A DNA stretch of 64,000 nt from Lignipirellula cremea (GTDB taxonomy: Bacteria; Planctomycetota; Planctomycetia; Pirellulales; Pirellulaceae). This document shows positions 26,547 through 36,500 of this stretch, in pieces. A program made the position numbers and the translations under genes. Numbering within the stretch: the stretch's first letter is position 1; each line of letters opens with the position of its first letter. Where the stretch lies: contig NZ_CP036433.1 in assembly GCF_007751035.1 (NCBI RefSeq), forward strand, positions 7,421,001-7,485,000. The letters run 5' to 3'. The notes under the pieces were generated by a model. The model was not told where the DNA came from. It made no database searches and saw only the letters and a program-made list of their open reading frames with translations.

Positions 26547-27506
26547 TTACTCGGGAAAGAGAGCCGTCGACAGGTATCGCTCGCCAATATCGGGCAGGAT
26601 CACCACGATCAGCTTCCCTTTGTTCTCGGGGCGTTTGGCGACCTGGATCGCGGCCCAGGCCGCGGCGCCGCTGCTGATGCCGCACATGAGGCCTTCGGTC
26701 GAGGCCAGCTGCCGGGCCATTTCGGCGGCGTCTTCGTCTTTGACCTGCACCACATCGTCGATGAGATCCACATTCAGCACGGCCGGAATGAAACCGGCGC
26801 CAATGCCCTGGATGGTATGCTTGCCGGGCTTCAGTTCCTGGCCCGCTTTGCGCTGGGTAATCACGGGGCTGTTCTCGGGCTCGACCGCAATCGCCTGGAG
26901 GCCGGGCTTCTTCCCTTTGAGGGCGTCGGCGACGCCCGTGATGGTGCCGCCGGTGCCGACGCCGCTGACGAAGATATCAACGTCGCCGTTCGTATCGCGC
27001 CAGATTTCTTCGGCGGTGGTTTTCCGGTGGATTTCCGGGTTGGCCGGGTTATCGAACTGTCGCGGCATGAAGTGATTTTCCGGGTCCTCGGCCACCAGCT
27101 GTTCGGCCCGGCGGACGGCTCCCGGCATGCCTTCGGCGGCGGGAGTGAGATCAATCTCGGCGCCCAGCGCTTTGAGCATGCGGCGCCTTTCCAGGGTCAT
27201 GCTTTCCGGCATGGTGACCTTGAGCTTGTAACCGCGGGCCGCACAAACGTACGCCAGGCCGATGCCGGTGTTGCCGCTGGTCGCTTCGATAATCACGGTT
27301 CCGTCTTTAATTTTGCCGTCCCGTTCGGCGGCGTCGATCATGGCCCTGCCGATCCGGTCTTTCACGCTCCACAGCGGATTCATGTTTTCCACTTTGGCGA
27401 CTACAGTGGCGACGCAGCCTGCCGTGACATGATTGAGTTTGACCAGGGGGGTGTTACCGATGCAGTCGGTAATATTTTCGTGTATGCCGCCGTTGACCGT
27501 GGCCAT
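26547..27506 (-). CDS. cysK: Cysteine synthase A (O-acetylserine sulfhydrylase)
   Basis: 319 residues. It makes L-cysteine from O-acetylserine and sulfide with PLP. Motifs: [15 protein letters not shown] at the N-terminus; [17 protein letters not shown] with the PLP Lys; [13 protein letters not shown] phosphate cup; [16 protein letters not shown]; and [13 protein letters not shown] near the C-terminus. GGAGG lies 5 bases before ATG 27506, fixing the start; the frame from 27623 adds 39 residues. No cysE is nearby. Confidence 0.96.
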   Translation of the reverse strand: MATVNGGIHENITDCIGNTPLVKLNHVTAGCVATVVAKVENMNPLWSVKDRIGRAMIDAAERDGKIKDGTVIIEATSGNTGIGLAYVCAARGYKLKVTMPESMTLERRRMLKALGAEIDLTPAAEGMPGAVRRAEQLVAEDPENHFMPRQFDNPANPEIHRKTTAEEIWRDTNGDVDIFVSGVGTGGTITGVADALKGKKPGLQAIAVEPENSPVITQRKAGQELKPGKHTIQGIGAGFIPAVLNVDLIDDVVQVKDEDAAEMARQLASTEGLMCGISSGAAAWAAIQVAKRPENKGKLIVVILPDIGERYLSTALFPE

Positions 27507-27720
27507 GAGAGCCTCCGTTCCAGGTAGAGAATGCCATTGAAGCAGGAATGGCCCGGCCAGATGGCGGAGCCCAACAGTTAAAAGGGGATTCCAGAAAGTC
27601 GCTTTGCGCCGATCACCCCGCAATCGTCACATCCCCCGACGCTGCATGATACAAGCAGAACTGCCGGGAATATATCAGACGTAAGAAAGCAGCGTCAACT
27701 CAGCGCGCTACCCCGGCAGA

Positions 27721-28251
27721 TTACTCCCCGCGGAAGCGACGGGCATTCGCCACGTAATGCGCGGACGCATGCTGGATCGCTTCCCGGTGCCGGGCTTCGG
27801 CTGCGCTGCGGACCTTGCCGGGCGCCCCCATCACGACGGAACCGGGCGGCACGATCGTCCCTTCGGTCACCACGGCTCCGACCGCGATGATACTGCCGGC
27901 GCCGATTTGCGCGCCGTTCATCACGACCGCCCGCATGCCGATCAGGCAATCGTCGGCAACCGTAGCTCCGTGGACAATGGCGCCATGACCGACCGTCACC
28001 CGGTCACCCAGCAGACAGGGAAAGCCGGGATCTGCGTGCAGCACGCACAGGTCCTGCACGTTGGTTTGCCGCCCCAGTCGGATCGTGGCCGTATCGCCGC
28101 GGAGCACGGCTCCGAACCAGACCGAGGACTCGGCCGCCATTTGCACATCGCCTACCAGGGTCGCCCCCGGCGCCACGTACGCCGTAGGATCCAGCAGTTC
28201 CGGATGAAAGCGGGTCGCGTCAAATTCAGCCATCCCGTTAACTTCTGTCAT
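27721..28251 (-). CDS. Gamma-class carbonic anhydrase family protein
   Basis: A left-handed beta-helix protein of about 176 residues. Three His typical of gamma-carbonic anhydrases (YrdA/PaaY/CaiE group) are present: one in CVLHADPG and two in VTVGHGAIVHGATV. A helical C-terminus follows. Start is ambiguous between ATG 28251 (MTEVNGMAEFD) and ATG 28233. It starts about 11 bases after the stop of the SDR gene, so the two form an operon. It could be a zinc carbonic anhydrase or a CoA-linked relative; activity is not shown by sequence. Confidence 0.88.
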   Translation of the reverse strand: MTEVNGMAEFDATRFHPELLDPTAYVAPGATLVGDVQMAAESSVWFGAVLRGDTATIRLGRQTNVQDLCVLHADPGFPCLLGDRVTVGHGAIVHGATVADDCLIGMRAVVMNGAQIGAGSIIAVGAVVTEGTIVPPGSVVMGAPGKVRSAAEARHREAIQHASAHYVANARRFRGE

Positions 28252-28262
28252 CCCAAGGTTCC

Positions 28263-28970
28263 CTACGCAATCGAATAGCCGCCATCGACCGGCAGCACGG
28301 CGCCCGTGATAAAGCTGGCAGCGGGCGAACATAAAAACAGGGCGGCGCCGGCCACATCCTCGGGACGACCCCAGCGCCGGAGCGGCGTGCGGTCAAGAAT
28401 GGCCGCATGCCGCGCCGGATCGGCCACCAGCGGAGCCGTCAGGGCGGTCTCAATCCAGCCTGGCGCCAGGGCGTTGACCCGAATCTGATCAGCCGCCCAC
28501 GCGATGGCCAGGGAGCGCGTCAGTTGCACCAGCCCGCCTTTGCTGGCGCTGTAAGCCGGCGCAAAGCCGCTGCCGAAGAAACTCAACATCGACGCCAGAT
28601 TGAGCACGCAGCCTTGCGAGCGGGCCAGCAGCGGCCGACAAGCGGCGCACATCCGCATGGCGCCGTTCAGGTTGACGTCGATCACCTGGGCGAAGTTCTC
28701 GGGCTGATGTTCCTGCCCCTGGCGGAGAATCATGCCGGCGTTGTTCACCAGCACGTCCAGTCCTGCCAGAGAATCGACCAGCGCCGCGATGCTCTCCGGG
28801 TCACGGACATCCAGCAGCAGGGCCCTGATCGCCCGCGGGCCCGGATCAAAACTGTCGACCTCGGCGGCCGTTAAACCGGTCACCAGCGTCTCCACACCGG
28901 CATCCGCAAAGGCCTCCGCGATCGCGCGGCCGATCCCGCGTACGCCGCCGGTTACCAGGGCCGTTCGCAT
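28263..28970 (-). CDS. SDR-family oxidoreductase
   Basis: 235 residues from ATG 28970. The Rossmann motif TGGVRGIGRA is near the N-terminus, NNAGMI follows, then Ser of NLASMLSF and the catalytic YSASK (Tyr, Lys), and a late PGWIETALT and GAVLPVDGGY closing motif. It acts with NAD(P)(H) on an unknown substrate. The longer start at 29042 would lie inside a transcription terminator for hppA, so it is rejected. Upstream of the gamma-carbonic anhydrase gene. Confidence 0.92.
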   Translation of the reverse strand: MRTALVTGGVRGIGRAIAEAFADAGVETLVTGLTAAEVDSFDPGPRAIRALLLDVRDPESIAALVDSLAGLDVLVNNAGMILRQGQEHQPENFAQVIDVNLNGAMRMCAACRPLLARSQGCVLNLASMLSFFGSGFAPAYSASKGGLVQLTRSLAIAWAADQIRVNALAPGWIETALTAPLVADPARHAAILDRTPLRRWGRPEDVAGAALFLCSPAASFITGAVLPVDGGYSIA

Positions 28971-28984
28971 CGGTGGACTTTCAT

Positions 28985-29014
28985 AAAAAACGGCAGGCGA
29001 AATTTCGCCTGCCG
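28985..29014 (-). terminator. Rho-independent terminator of hppA
   Basis: A perfect palindrome CGGCAGGCGAAATTTCGCCTGCCG (24 bases, 28991-29014) is followed on the minus strand by TTTTTTAT. It lies about 57 bases after the hppA stop. Confidence 0.9.
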
Positions 29015-29070
29015 TAATGGTATCAACGGCCTCGGGCAGCACGGGTGCTGCGACGAGGAAGATCGGCTGT

Positions 29071-31770
29071 TTAGAACAGGCCCATCGCCGCCAGGCTGTA
29101 ACGTACGATCAGGCCGGCCGCGACCACGCTGACCATGCTCATCAGTTTGATAAGAATGTTCAAGCTGGGACCGGACGTATCCTTGAACGGATCGCCCACC
29201 GTATCGCCGACCACCGCCGCCTTGTGGGCGTCGGTGCCTTTGCCGCCGTGGGCGCCGGATTCGACATACTTCTTGGCGTTATCCCAGGAACCGCCCGCGT
29301 TGGCCATGAAGATCGCCACACAGAAGCCGCAGCAGAGCGTACCGACCAGCAGCCCCAGCACGCCGCCCACGCCGAGCAGCAGCCCGACGGCGATCGGCGT
29401 CACCAGACCCAGCAGCGAGGGCAGGACCATTTCTCTCTGGGCCGCTTTCGTACTGATGGCAACCGGTCGAGCGTAGTCCGGCTTGGACGTTCCCTTCATG
29501 ATGCCGGGGTTCTCGCGGAACTGGCGGCGAACTTCTTCCACCATCCCCTGGGCGGCGCGGCCGACGGCCTGCATCGTCATGGCACAGAAGACAAAGGTCG
29601 CCATACAGCCGATAAACACGCCGACCAGAACCTTGGGGTTCAACAGCGAAGCGTCGTAATAGCGAGCGTAGTCAGGCAAAGTCGCCTTCTGGGCGCTTAC
29701 CAGCGTGATAAAGTTGCTGACGTCGGTTGCGGTCGCTTTCTCGTTGCTGGGCAACTGCAGCGGGATCCGGGCGGCGTACTCTTCCGCTTCCGGTATGTCC
29801 AGTTTGATGACGCCCTTGGAGGTGTTCATCTCAGGCGTTCGGCGGGCGGACCAGCCGAACTTGCGGGAGTCCTCGGGGAACACCAGCCAGGCGAGACGCT
29901 CGCGGGTTTCGCCTTCTTTCACTTTGGGACCGATCTGCACTACCAGCTGATCGGTGACTTTGTAGAAACCAGGATCCTGGTCTTCCCGCACCACGGCGGC
30001 GTCGTTGGCCCAGTATTCAAAGCCCAGGCGGACTTCTTCAATGTATGCCGCCAGCAACGCCAGGGCCGTCAAAGCAGCCGAGCCGATGGCAAACCCCTTG
30101 CCGGTGGCGGCGGTCGTATTGCCCAGGCTGTCGAGGGCGTCGGTGCGTTCGCGAACGATCGGTTCCAGACCCGCCATTTCGGCGTTACCGCCGGCGTTGT
30201 CCGCGATCGGGCCGTAAGCGTCAGTCGCCAGCGTAATGCCCAGCGTGCTGAGCATGCCGACCGCGGCGATGCCTACGCCGTACAGACCCAGGGCGAAATA
30301 CTCCACCTCGTACAGGCCGCGGGCATAGTTATCAAAGTCGAGGAAATTCTGGCTGCTGGCCAGGGCGAAGGAGCCCAGCGTCGCCAGACAGACGACGATG
30401 ACCGGCACCCACACGCTCTTCATACCGTCGGCTACGCCGGCGATGATCACGGTCGCGGGACCGGTCAACGTTTGGGCCGCCAGATTTTTGGTCGGCTGGT
30501 ATTCGTCGCTGGTGCAGTATTCGGTCCATTTACCGATGACCCAGCCTGCCGCCAGACCGATGATCACGCTACCGCTGATTCCCAGGAAACTGGGGAGCAG
30601 GAAGTAAGTCAAACCGACCGAAGCGATGATCACCAGGATGGTCGAAATATCAATCCCGCGGCCCAGCGCTTTGAGCAGCGCCTTCTGGCTGGAGTCTTCA
30701 TCGGTCCGCACCAGGTAGATGCCGAGGATGGAGAGGAAAATGCCAACGCCGGCGATCATCATCGGCAGGAACAAGGCCCGCAACTGGCCCGATTCCACGG
30801 CCATGCCGTTGTCGGTCGAAAGAACGCCCGCGAACGCGGCCACGCCCAGGGCGGCCGTTGCCAGAATCGAACCGCAGTACGATTCATAAAGGTCAGCGCC
30901 CATGCCCGCGACGTCGCCGACGTTGTCGCCCACGTTATCAGCGATGGTGGCCGGGTTACGCGGATCGTCTTCGGGAATTCCCTGTTCGACTTTCCCCACC
31001 AGGTCGGCGCCCACGTCGGCCGCCTTGGTGAAGATGCCGCCGCCGACGCGGGCGAACAATGCCTGGCTGCTGGCGCCCATGCCGAAGCAGAGCATCACCA
31101 CGGTGATGTCGACCAGCGGCAGTTCCACGCCCCAGCGCAGAATGGCGTACCAGACGGTGATATCCAGGAGCCCCAGGCCGACGACCGTCAGCCCCATCAC
31201 GGCGCCGGAACGGAACGCCACCTGCAGACCGGCGTTAAGCGACTTCTGGGCGCCCGCAGCCGTACGACTGCTGGCCCAGGTGGCCGTTTTCATGCCGAAG
31301 AAGCCGGCCAGGCCCGAGAAGAAACCGCCTGTCAAAAAGGCAAACGGCACATACTCATTCTGTACATGCAAATAGTACGAAGCGAAGGCCAGCAAGGCGC
31401 AAATCACGGCGAAAAAGATCGCCACGACGATGTACTGCTGGCGGAGATAGGCGGCCGCGCCTTCGCGCACATAGCCGGCGATCTCGATCATTTTCGGCGT
31501 ACCTTCGTCGGCCTGCATCATCGACTTGTAGAACAAGACGGCCTGCACCAGCGCGACCAGGGAAGCGACAAAGGCCACTCCCCAGAAAACATACTCCATC
31601 GATCCCAGGTCCGTCAGCGCGACGGGCGTCGTCGCGGCTGTATCGGCGGCTGTTTCCGCGGCATCCTGGGCAAACGCCAGGGTGGGGGACCAGCAGGCGG
31701 CGATTGTTGCCGGCAATGCGATGGCGACCCGAGCCAAGGAAGGGAACGTGCGGCAAACCCTTGAAATCAT
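29071..31770 (-). CDS. hppA: Membrane-bound ion-translocating pyrophosphatase, enlarged form
   Basis: 899 residues, about 16 membrane spans. It hydrolyses pyrophosphate and pumps Na+ and/or H+. Acidic motif [20 protein letters not shown] (about residue 257 on) and [20 protein letters not shown] are present. The site that decides potassium dependence reads [10 protein letters not shown] (about residue 550): Ala instead of Lys, so the enzyme should be K+-dependent. It carries an N-terminal signal-like extension and a hydrophilic insertion of about 110-130 residues (about 580-695, with [18 protein letters not shown]) before the last spans. This makes it longer than typical enzymes (about 650-800). 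AAGG lies 8 bases before ATG 31770. Confidence 0.95.
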   Translation of the reverse strand: MISRVCRTFPSLARVAIALPATIAACWSPTLAFAQDAAETAADTAATTPVALTDLGSMEYVFWGVAFVASLVALVQAVLFYKSMMQADEGTPKMIEIAGYVREGAAAYLRQQYIVVAIFFAVICALLAFASYYLHVQNEYVPFAFLTGGFFSGLAGFFGMKTATWASSRTAAGAQKSLNAGLQVAFRSGAVMGLTVVGLGLLDITVWYAILRWGVELPLVDITVVMLCFGMGASSQALFARVGGGIFTKAADVGADLVGKVEQGIPEDDPRNPATIADNVGDNVGDVAGMGADLYESYCGSILATAALGVAAFAGVLSTDNGMAVESGQLRALFLPMMIAGVGIFLSILGIYLVRTDEDSSQKALLKALGRGIDISTILVIIASVGLTYFLLPSFLGISGSVIIGLAAGWVIGKWTEYCTSDEYQPTKNLAAQTLTGPATVIIAGVADGMKSVWVPVIVVCLATLGSFALASSQNFLDFDNYARGLYEVEYFALGLYGVGIAAVGMLSTLGITLATDAYGPIADNAGGNAEMAGLEPIVRERTDALDSLGNTTAATGKGFAIGSAALTALALLAAYIEEVRLGFEYWANDAAVVREDQDPGFYKVTDQLVVQIGPKVKEGETRERLAWLVFPEDSRKFGWSARRTPEMNTSKGVIKLDIPEAEEYAARIPLQLPSNEKATATDVSNFITLVSAQKATLPDYARYYDASLLNPKVLVGVFIGCMATFVFCAMTMQAVGRAAQGMVEEVRRQFRENPGIMKGTSKPDYARPVAISTKAAQREMVLPSLLGLVTPIAVGLLLGVGGVLGLLVGTLCCGFCVAIFMANAGGSWDNAKKYVESGAHGGKGTDAHKAAVVGDTVGDPFKDTSGPSLNILIKLMSMVSVVAAGLIVRYSLAAMGLF

Positions 31771-32398
31771 GATGAAAACCTTTGTGCCAGTTGAACGCGA
31801 GGCGGAGGCTCCGCAGTGGCGCCGCCTCGGCCAGAAGTCCGAGCTATTTCCGTGCGTGGAAGAATCCTAAATTCAACAGAGAAACCAGCCCATAAGAGGT
31901 AGGGCGATCACGCTTTTGTAGGGGAGAAAAATCGTTACCAGAGCTGCCATCGACAGCATTTTTTCTCGCGGTATAGTAGGTTGAGAAAGCGTTAAGTGAC
32001 GAAGTGTAATGAATTTGGGAATCTACTGTCAACGGTGCGGAACCGTCTTGCGGAAGTTTTCATCCCCCTAAAATTGGTCGTCAGGGGGAAATGCCGCCCC
32101 TGACAGCTATCTGCTCCCGGTGCAGACGCACTCTAGCCTGCCCCCACCCCTCTGCAGCGAAGCTACCGAAGCGAAGAGTCCAACGGCGTCTTCGTTAAAA
32201 CCGGCACGCCTTCAGGGAAAACCAGGAAGTTCCCGGTTTCCAGTTGGAGAATTACAGATCGCCGACTATCTTAGAGATGGGTGGCGGAATCAGCGACCTT
32301 CCTTTTCCCTGGGGAAACAGGACTGGAGTTACCAGCGGGACGCCTTCGCGTTACCCAATTCAGGGGCGCAATCGGAATAAGACCGGAGGAAAGTACTT
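31771..32398. other. Intergenic, 628 bp, divergent promoter region
   Basis: No gene was seen. It separates hppA (minus) from the Gly/Met-rich gene (plus) and must carry both promoters. A TTGAGA / TGTAAT pair with an 18-base spacer lies at 31981-32010 on the plus strand. Confidence 0.4.
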
Positions 32399-33259
32399 AT
32401 GAAATGCTTGTTGGGTGCAAAACGGCTCGCTCTGCTTACCATGATCGGGTTGGCTCCCTGGATGTCGGCCCCGGCGCTCGCTGCGGCCCCCGGTCCCATC
32501 GCAGCAGCGGCTGCCGATCACGAAGAAGTCGAGCTGTTCGCCGCGATGAAAGCAGGCGATATCGAAGTCGCACTGATCCCCAAGGACGCCAAAGTCGCCA
32601 ACGTCTTGTTGCGCAACAAAACCGATCGTCCTCTCGCCATTAAACTGCCGGAGGCCTTTGCGGGCGTTCCTGTCCTGGCCCAGTTCGGCGGCATGGGCGG
32701 CATGGGAATGGGCGGCGGCATGGGCGGCATGGGCATGGGCGGCGGCATGAATCAAGGATTCGGCGGCGGCATGGGCGGCATGGGAATGGGCGGCATGGGA
32801 GGCATGGGCGGCGGCGGCTTCGGCGGCGGCGGTTTCATGAATGTAGCTCCTGACAAAGTCGGCAAGCTCAAAGTGCCGGTCGTCTGCCTGGAACACGGCA
32901 AAGACGATCCCAACCCCCGCGTCGAATATCAGATCGTACCGATCGAAGAATTCACCGGCAGCAACGAAGTGATCGAAGTCTGCAAAATGCTCGGTCGCGG
33001 CGAAGTCACCCAGAACACGGCCCAGGCGGCCGCCTGGCACCTGACCGACGGTCTGTCCTGGCAGGAACTGGCCCGCAAGGACCGCGTGAAGCTGCGTAAC
33101 GGCTACACAGAAAAATACTTCCAGCCGCAGGAAATCATGTTCGCCGTTCGCATCCACCAGGAAGCGGCCCGCCGCGCCCAGGCGAACCCGACCGTCTCTC
33201 CCGGCGAATCGCAAAACACCGCCCAGAACGCGGCGCAGGAAATCGCACCCCAGCAATAA
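32399..33259 (+). CDS. Exported Gly/Met-rich repeat protein
   Basis: 286 residues. A signal peptide (LALLTMIGLAPWM, cut near ALAAAP) is followed by a conserved ~60-residue domain (EVELFAAMKAGDIEVALIPK). Next comes a stretch of ~45 residues built of MGGMGMGGG units, then a second domain with VVCLEHGKDDPNPRVEYQIV and a helical QAAAWHLTDGLSWQELARKD. GGAGGAAAG lies 6 bases before the ATG. A planctomycete-type secreted protein; the low-complexity centre probably forms a flexible or aggregating linker. Function unknown. It is followed by a clear terminator and so is monocistronic. Confidence 0.85.
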   Translation: MKCLLGAKRLALLTMIGLAPWMSAPALAAAPGPIAAAAADHEEVELFAAMKAGDIEVALIPKDAKVANVLLRNKTDRPLAIKLPEAFAGVPVLAQFGGMGGMGMGGGMGGMGMGGGMNQGFGGGMGGMGMGGMGGMGGGGFGGGGFMNVAPDKVGKLKVPVVCLEHGKDDPNPRVEYQIVPIEEFTGSNEVIEVCKMLGRGEVTQNTAQAAAWHLTDGLSWQELARKDRVKLRNGYTEKYFQPQEIMFAVRIHQEAARRAQANPTVSPGESQNTAQNAAQEIAPQQ

Positions 33260-33302
33260 CCTGCTCCGCTGACAAAGTCAGCAATCTGGCAAAAACACCA
33301 TC

Positions 33303-33343
33303 AGCCGGCCGGCCCTGCATCCCAGAGCCCGGCCGGCTTTTTT
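33303..33343 (+). terminator. Rho-independent terminator of the Gly/Met-rich gene
   Basis: A stem AGCCGGCCGG / CCGGCCGGCT with a 16-base loop is followed by six T, about 45 bases after the stop codon. Confidence 0.88.
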
Positions 33344-33551
33344 CGTTGACATTGGGCTCATGAACCTTGGTTTCCTTGCCCCAGGGCGAGGGACTCTGCA
33401 GCCAATCTCCGCGCGGAGCGACGTCTGATTTCTCATGGCGACGGGCCGAAAGACTGCTACACTCCAGGGATAACATCAACTCACTACTAACGGGTGGGCG
33501 GATCGCTGCGACAGGGCAGGGGCAATCCCACCCCGAAAAGGGGAAGAGGAG

Positions 33552-36500
33552 ATGAAAGCATTGACGGGGCTGTTGCTTTGCTTGCTACTGGCTTCGGCCG
33601 TCTGGGGGCAATCACCGCCGGTCGAAACGGCCGTCCCGGAAGCGGAGTTCCGTGCGATGCTATCGGCCGGAGCCGCCGACGCACGCAGCGGCAATCGCGA
33701 AGCGGCAGAGGCAAAGCTCCTGCAGGCGACCATCTGGAACCGCCAACGTTTGGCCGTCGCGGAAAATACCGGCCAGAAAGAAGCACACGCGTCGGCCGTC
33801 TCCCTGCAGCTGCAGTTGCTGGAATGGCTTCAGCAACAGTTCCAGCAGAGCCGCCGCTGGCAACCGGCAGAGGAAACAGCCAAAGAACAGCTCGATCTTC
33901 TCACGGGCTTGCACGGCGAGGATCACTGGCGAACGACCGACGCACGACTCGCACAAGAAACCATCCGCCGTCTGCAGCAGATGTCCGCCGACCAGCTCGA
34001 CCAGCTCGACGCCGCGAAGCAGGCAACCAACGAGGGCCTGCGACTGTTTCGGCTCAGGCAATTCCAGCAGTCGCTTCCTCACCTGCAACACGCGCTAGAA
34101 GTCTTCGAGAAAACCTGGGGGAAGGAGCATCCTCAGTACGCGACCGGCCTGAACGCTCTGGCGACGGCGCACCACTCCGGCGGCGACTACCCCAAAGCCT
34201 TGCCGCTCTTCCAGCAATCCGCAGAGATCCGCAGGAAATACCTGGGAGAAGAGCATCCGGAATACGCCAATAGCCTGAATAATCTGGCGGGACTGTACTA
34301 CGCAACGCGCGACCACGCGCGGGCGATCACACTCCACGTAAAGACCATGGAGATCCGCAAGAAGGCCCTGGGGGAAGAGCATCCCGACTACGCCGCCAGC
34401 CTGGATGCCGTTGCGGATTTGTATTTCGTCACGGGCAACTATCCGAAAGCCGTGGTTTACTACCAGCAAATCGAGAAACTGCGGGCGAAAGCCGTGGGAA
34501 AGGATCACCCCGACTACGCTGCCAGCCTCGACGAACTGGCCCGGACGCTGCGCTTGCTGGGCGAACCTGAGAAAGCCCTGCCGCTCTTTCAGCAGGCGCT
34601 GGAGATCCGAGAGAAATCACCGGGAAAGGAACATCCCGACTATGCGAACAGCCTGGACGACCTGGCGGCGACGCACCATTCGATGAACCAGTCGGCGAAA
34701 GCCCTGCCGCTCTTTCTGCAGGCCAGGGAGATCCGCGAGAAAGCCCTGGGAAAGGAGCATCCCGACTATGCGAACAGCCTGAACAACCTGGCGGCGACGT
34801 ACCTTGCGATGGACCAGTCGGCCAAAGCCCTGCCGCTTTTTCTGCAAGCGCTGGAAATCCGTCAGAAAGTCCTGGGGAAAGAACATCCCCACTATGCGGA
34901 TAGCCTGAACAATCTGGCGTCGCTGCACCAGTCGCTGGGCGACTATGCCAAAGCCTTGCCGCTCTTTCTGCAGGCGCTGGAGATCCGTAAGAAAGTCCTG
35001 GGGAAAGAACATCCGAAGTACGCCGCCAGCCTGAACAATCTGGCGTCGTTGTACGATTCGCTGGGCGACTATCCCAAAGCCCTGCCGCTCTACCTGGAGG
35101 TGCTGGAAATCCGCAGAAAGACCGGGGGAGAGGAGCATCCCGATTACGCCGCCGCCCTGAACAATCTGGCGGGAGTGTACAAATCGCGGGGCGACTATTC
35201 CAAAGCCCTGCCGCTCTTCCGGCAGCTGCGGAAGATCCGCCGGAAAACCCTCGGCGAGGAGTCTGTGGAATACGCCGCCGCCTTGAACAATCTGGCCGGA
35301 CTCTACAATTCGATGGGAGAGGACGCCAAAGCCTTGCCGCTTTACCTGCAGTCCCGGGAGACGCTAGAAAAGGTTCTGGGCGAGCAGCATCCGGGCTACA
35401 CGTCTTGCCTTAACAATCTGGCGCACCTGTATCACTCGATGGGGGACTACGAGAAAGCGTTGCCGCTATACCAGCAGGCGCTGGAAATTCGCAGGCGCGC
35501 TTTGGGGACGGAGCATGCGGACTTCGCCACCAGCCTGAACAGCCTGTCGGCGCTCCACCACACGCTGGGCGACGACGCACAAGCCTTGGCGCTTTGCCGC
35601 CAGGCATTGGAGATCCGCCAGAAAGTTCGGGGCCAGGATCACCCGGAATACGCCGACTCCTTGAGCAATCTGGCGTCGCTGTCCGAATCGCTGGGCGACT
35701 ACGCGCAGGCCTTGCCGCTCTTCCAGCAGGCGATGGAGATCCGCAAAAGAACCCTGGGAGAGAAGCATCCCGATTACGCAAACAGCCTGAATAACCTGGC
35801 CGGGTTATACGAATCTCTGGGTGACGATGCGAAAGCCCTGCCGCTTTATCTGCAGGCGCTGGAAATCCGCCAGCATGTCCTGGGGAAAAATCATCCGACG
35901 TACGCCGACAGCCTGCACAATCTGGCCGAGCTTTACGAATCGCAGGGCGATGCCGCGAAAGCGTTGCCGCTGTACCTGCAGTCGCTGGAAATCAGGAAAA
36001 AGGTCCAGGGGGAGGAGCATCCCAGTTACGCCGTCACCCTGGGCAATCTGGCAGGCGTCTATCACTCGCTGGGCGACCCCGCGCAAGCCGTTTCGCTCTC
36101 TGTGAAAGCGTTGGCGATCGAAAAGAAAACCCTGGGAGAGGAACATCCGACCTATGCCACCAGCCTGAATAATCTGGCGGGAAAGTATCATGCGACAGGA
36201 GACAGCGCCAAAGCCCTGGCGCTTTACCAGCAGGCGCTGGAGATCCGCAAGAAAGTCCTGGGGGAGAAGCATCCGGATTACGCCAGCAACCTGAACAATC
36301 TCGCTTTGCTGCATCACCTGCTGGGCCACAATGCGCAAGCGGTGCCGTTCAGCAAACAGGCGCTGGCGATTGCGTGGACAAGCCAGGAAGACGCCGCCCT
36401 GGCGCAATCGGAACGCCAGCAACTGGCCATGTCGAAAGCCTCTCGCCGGTACCTGGACTTGTACCTTTCGCTGGCCCTGGCCAGCGGCCAGTCGCATGAG

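Noticed and set aside
29017-31764. A 915-codon plus-strand open frame
   Set aside because: Antisense shadow of hppA; Gln/Arg/His-rich low-complexity translation with no motif.
34195-36335. Regular direct repeats that could suggest a CRISPR array
   Set aside because: The 126-bp units are contiguous, in frame and encode TPRs; there are no unique spacers of constant length.
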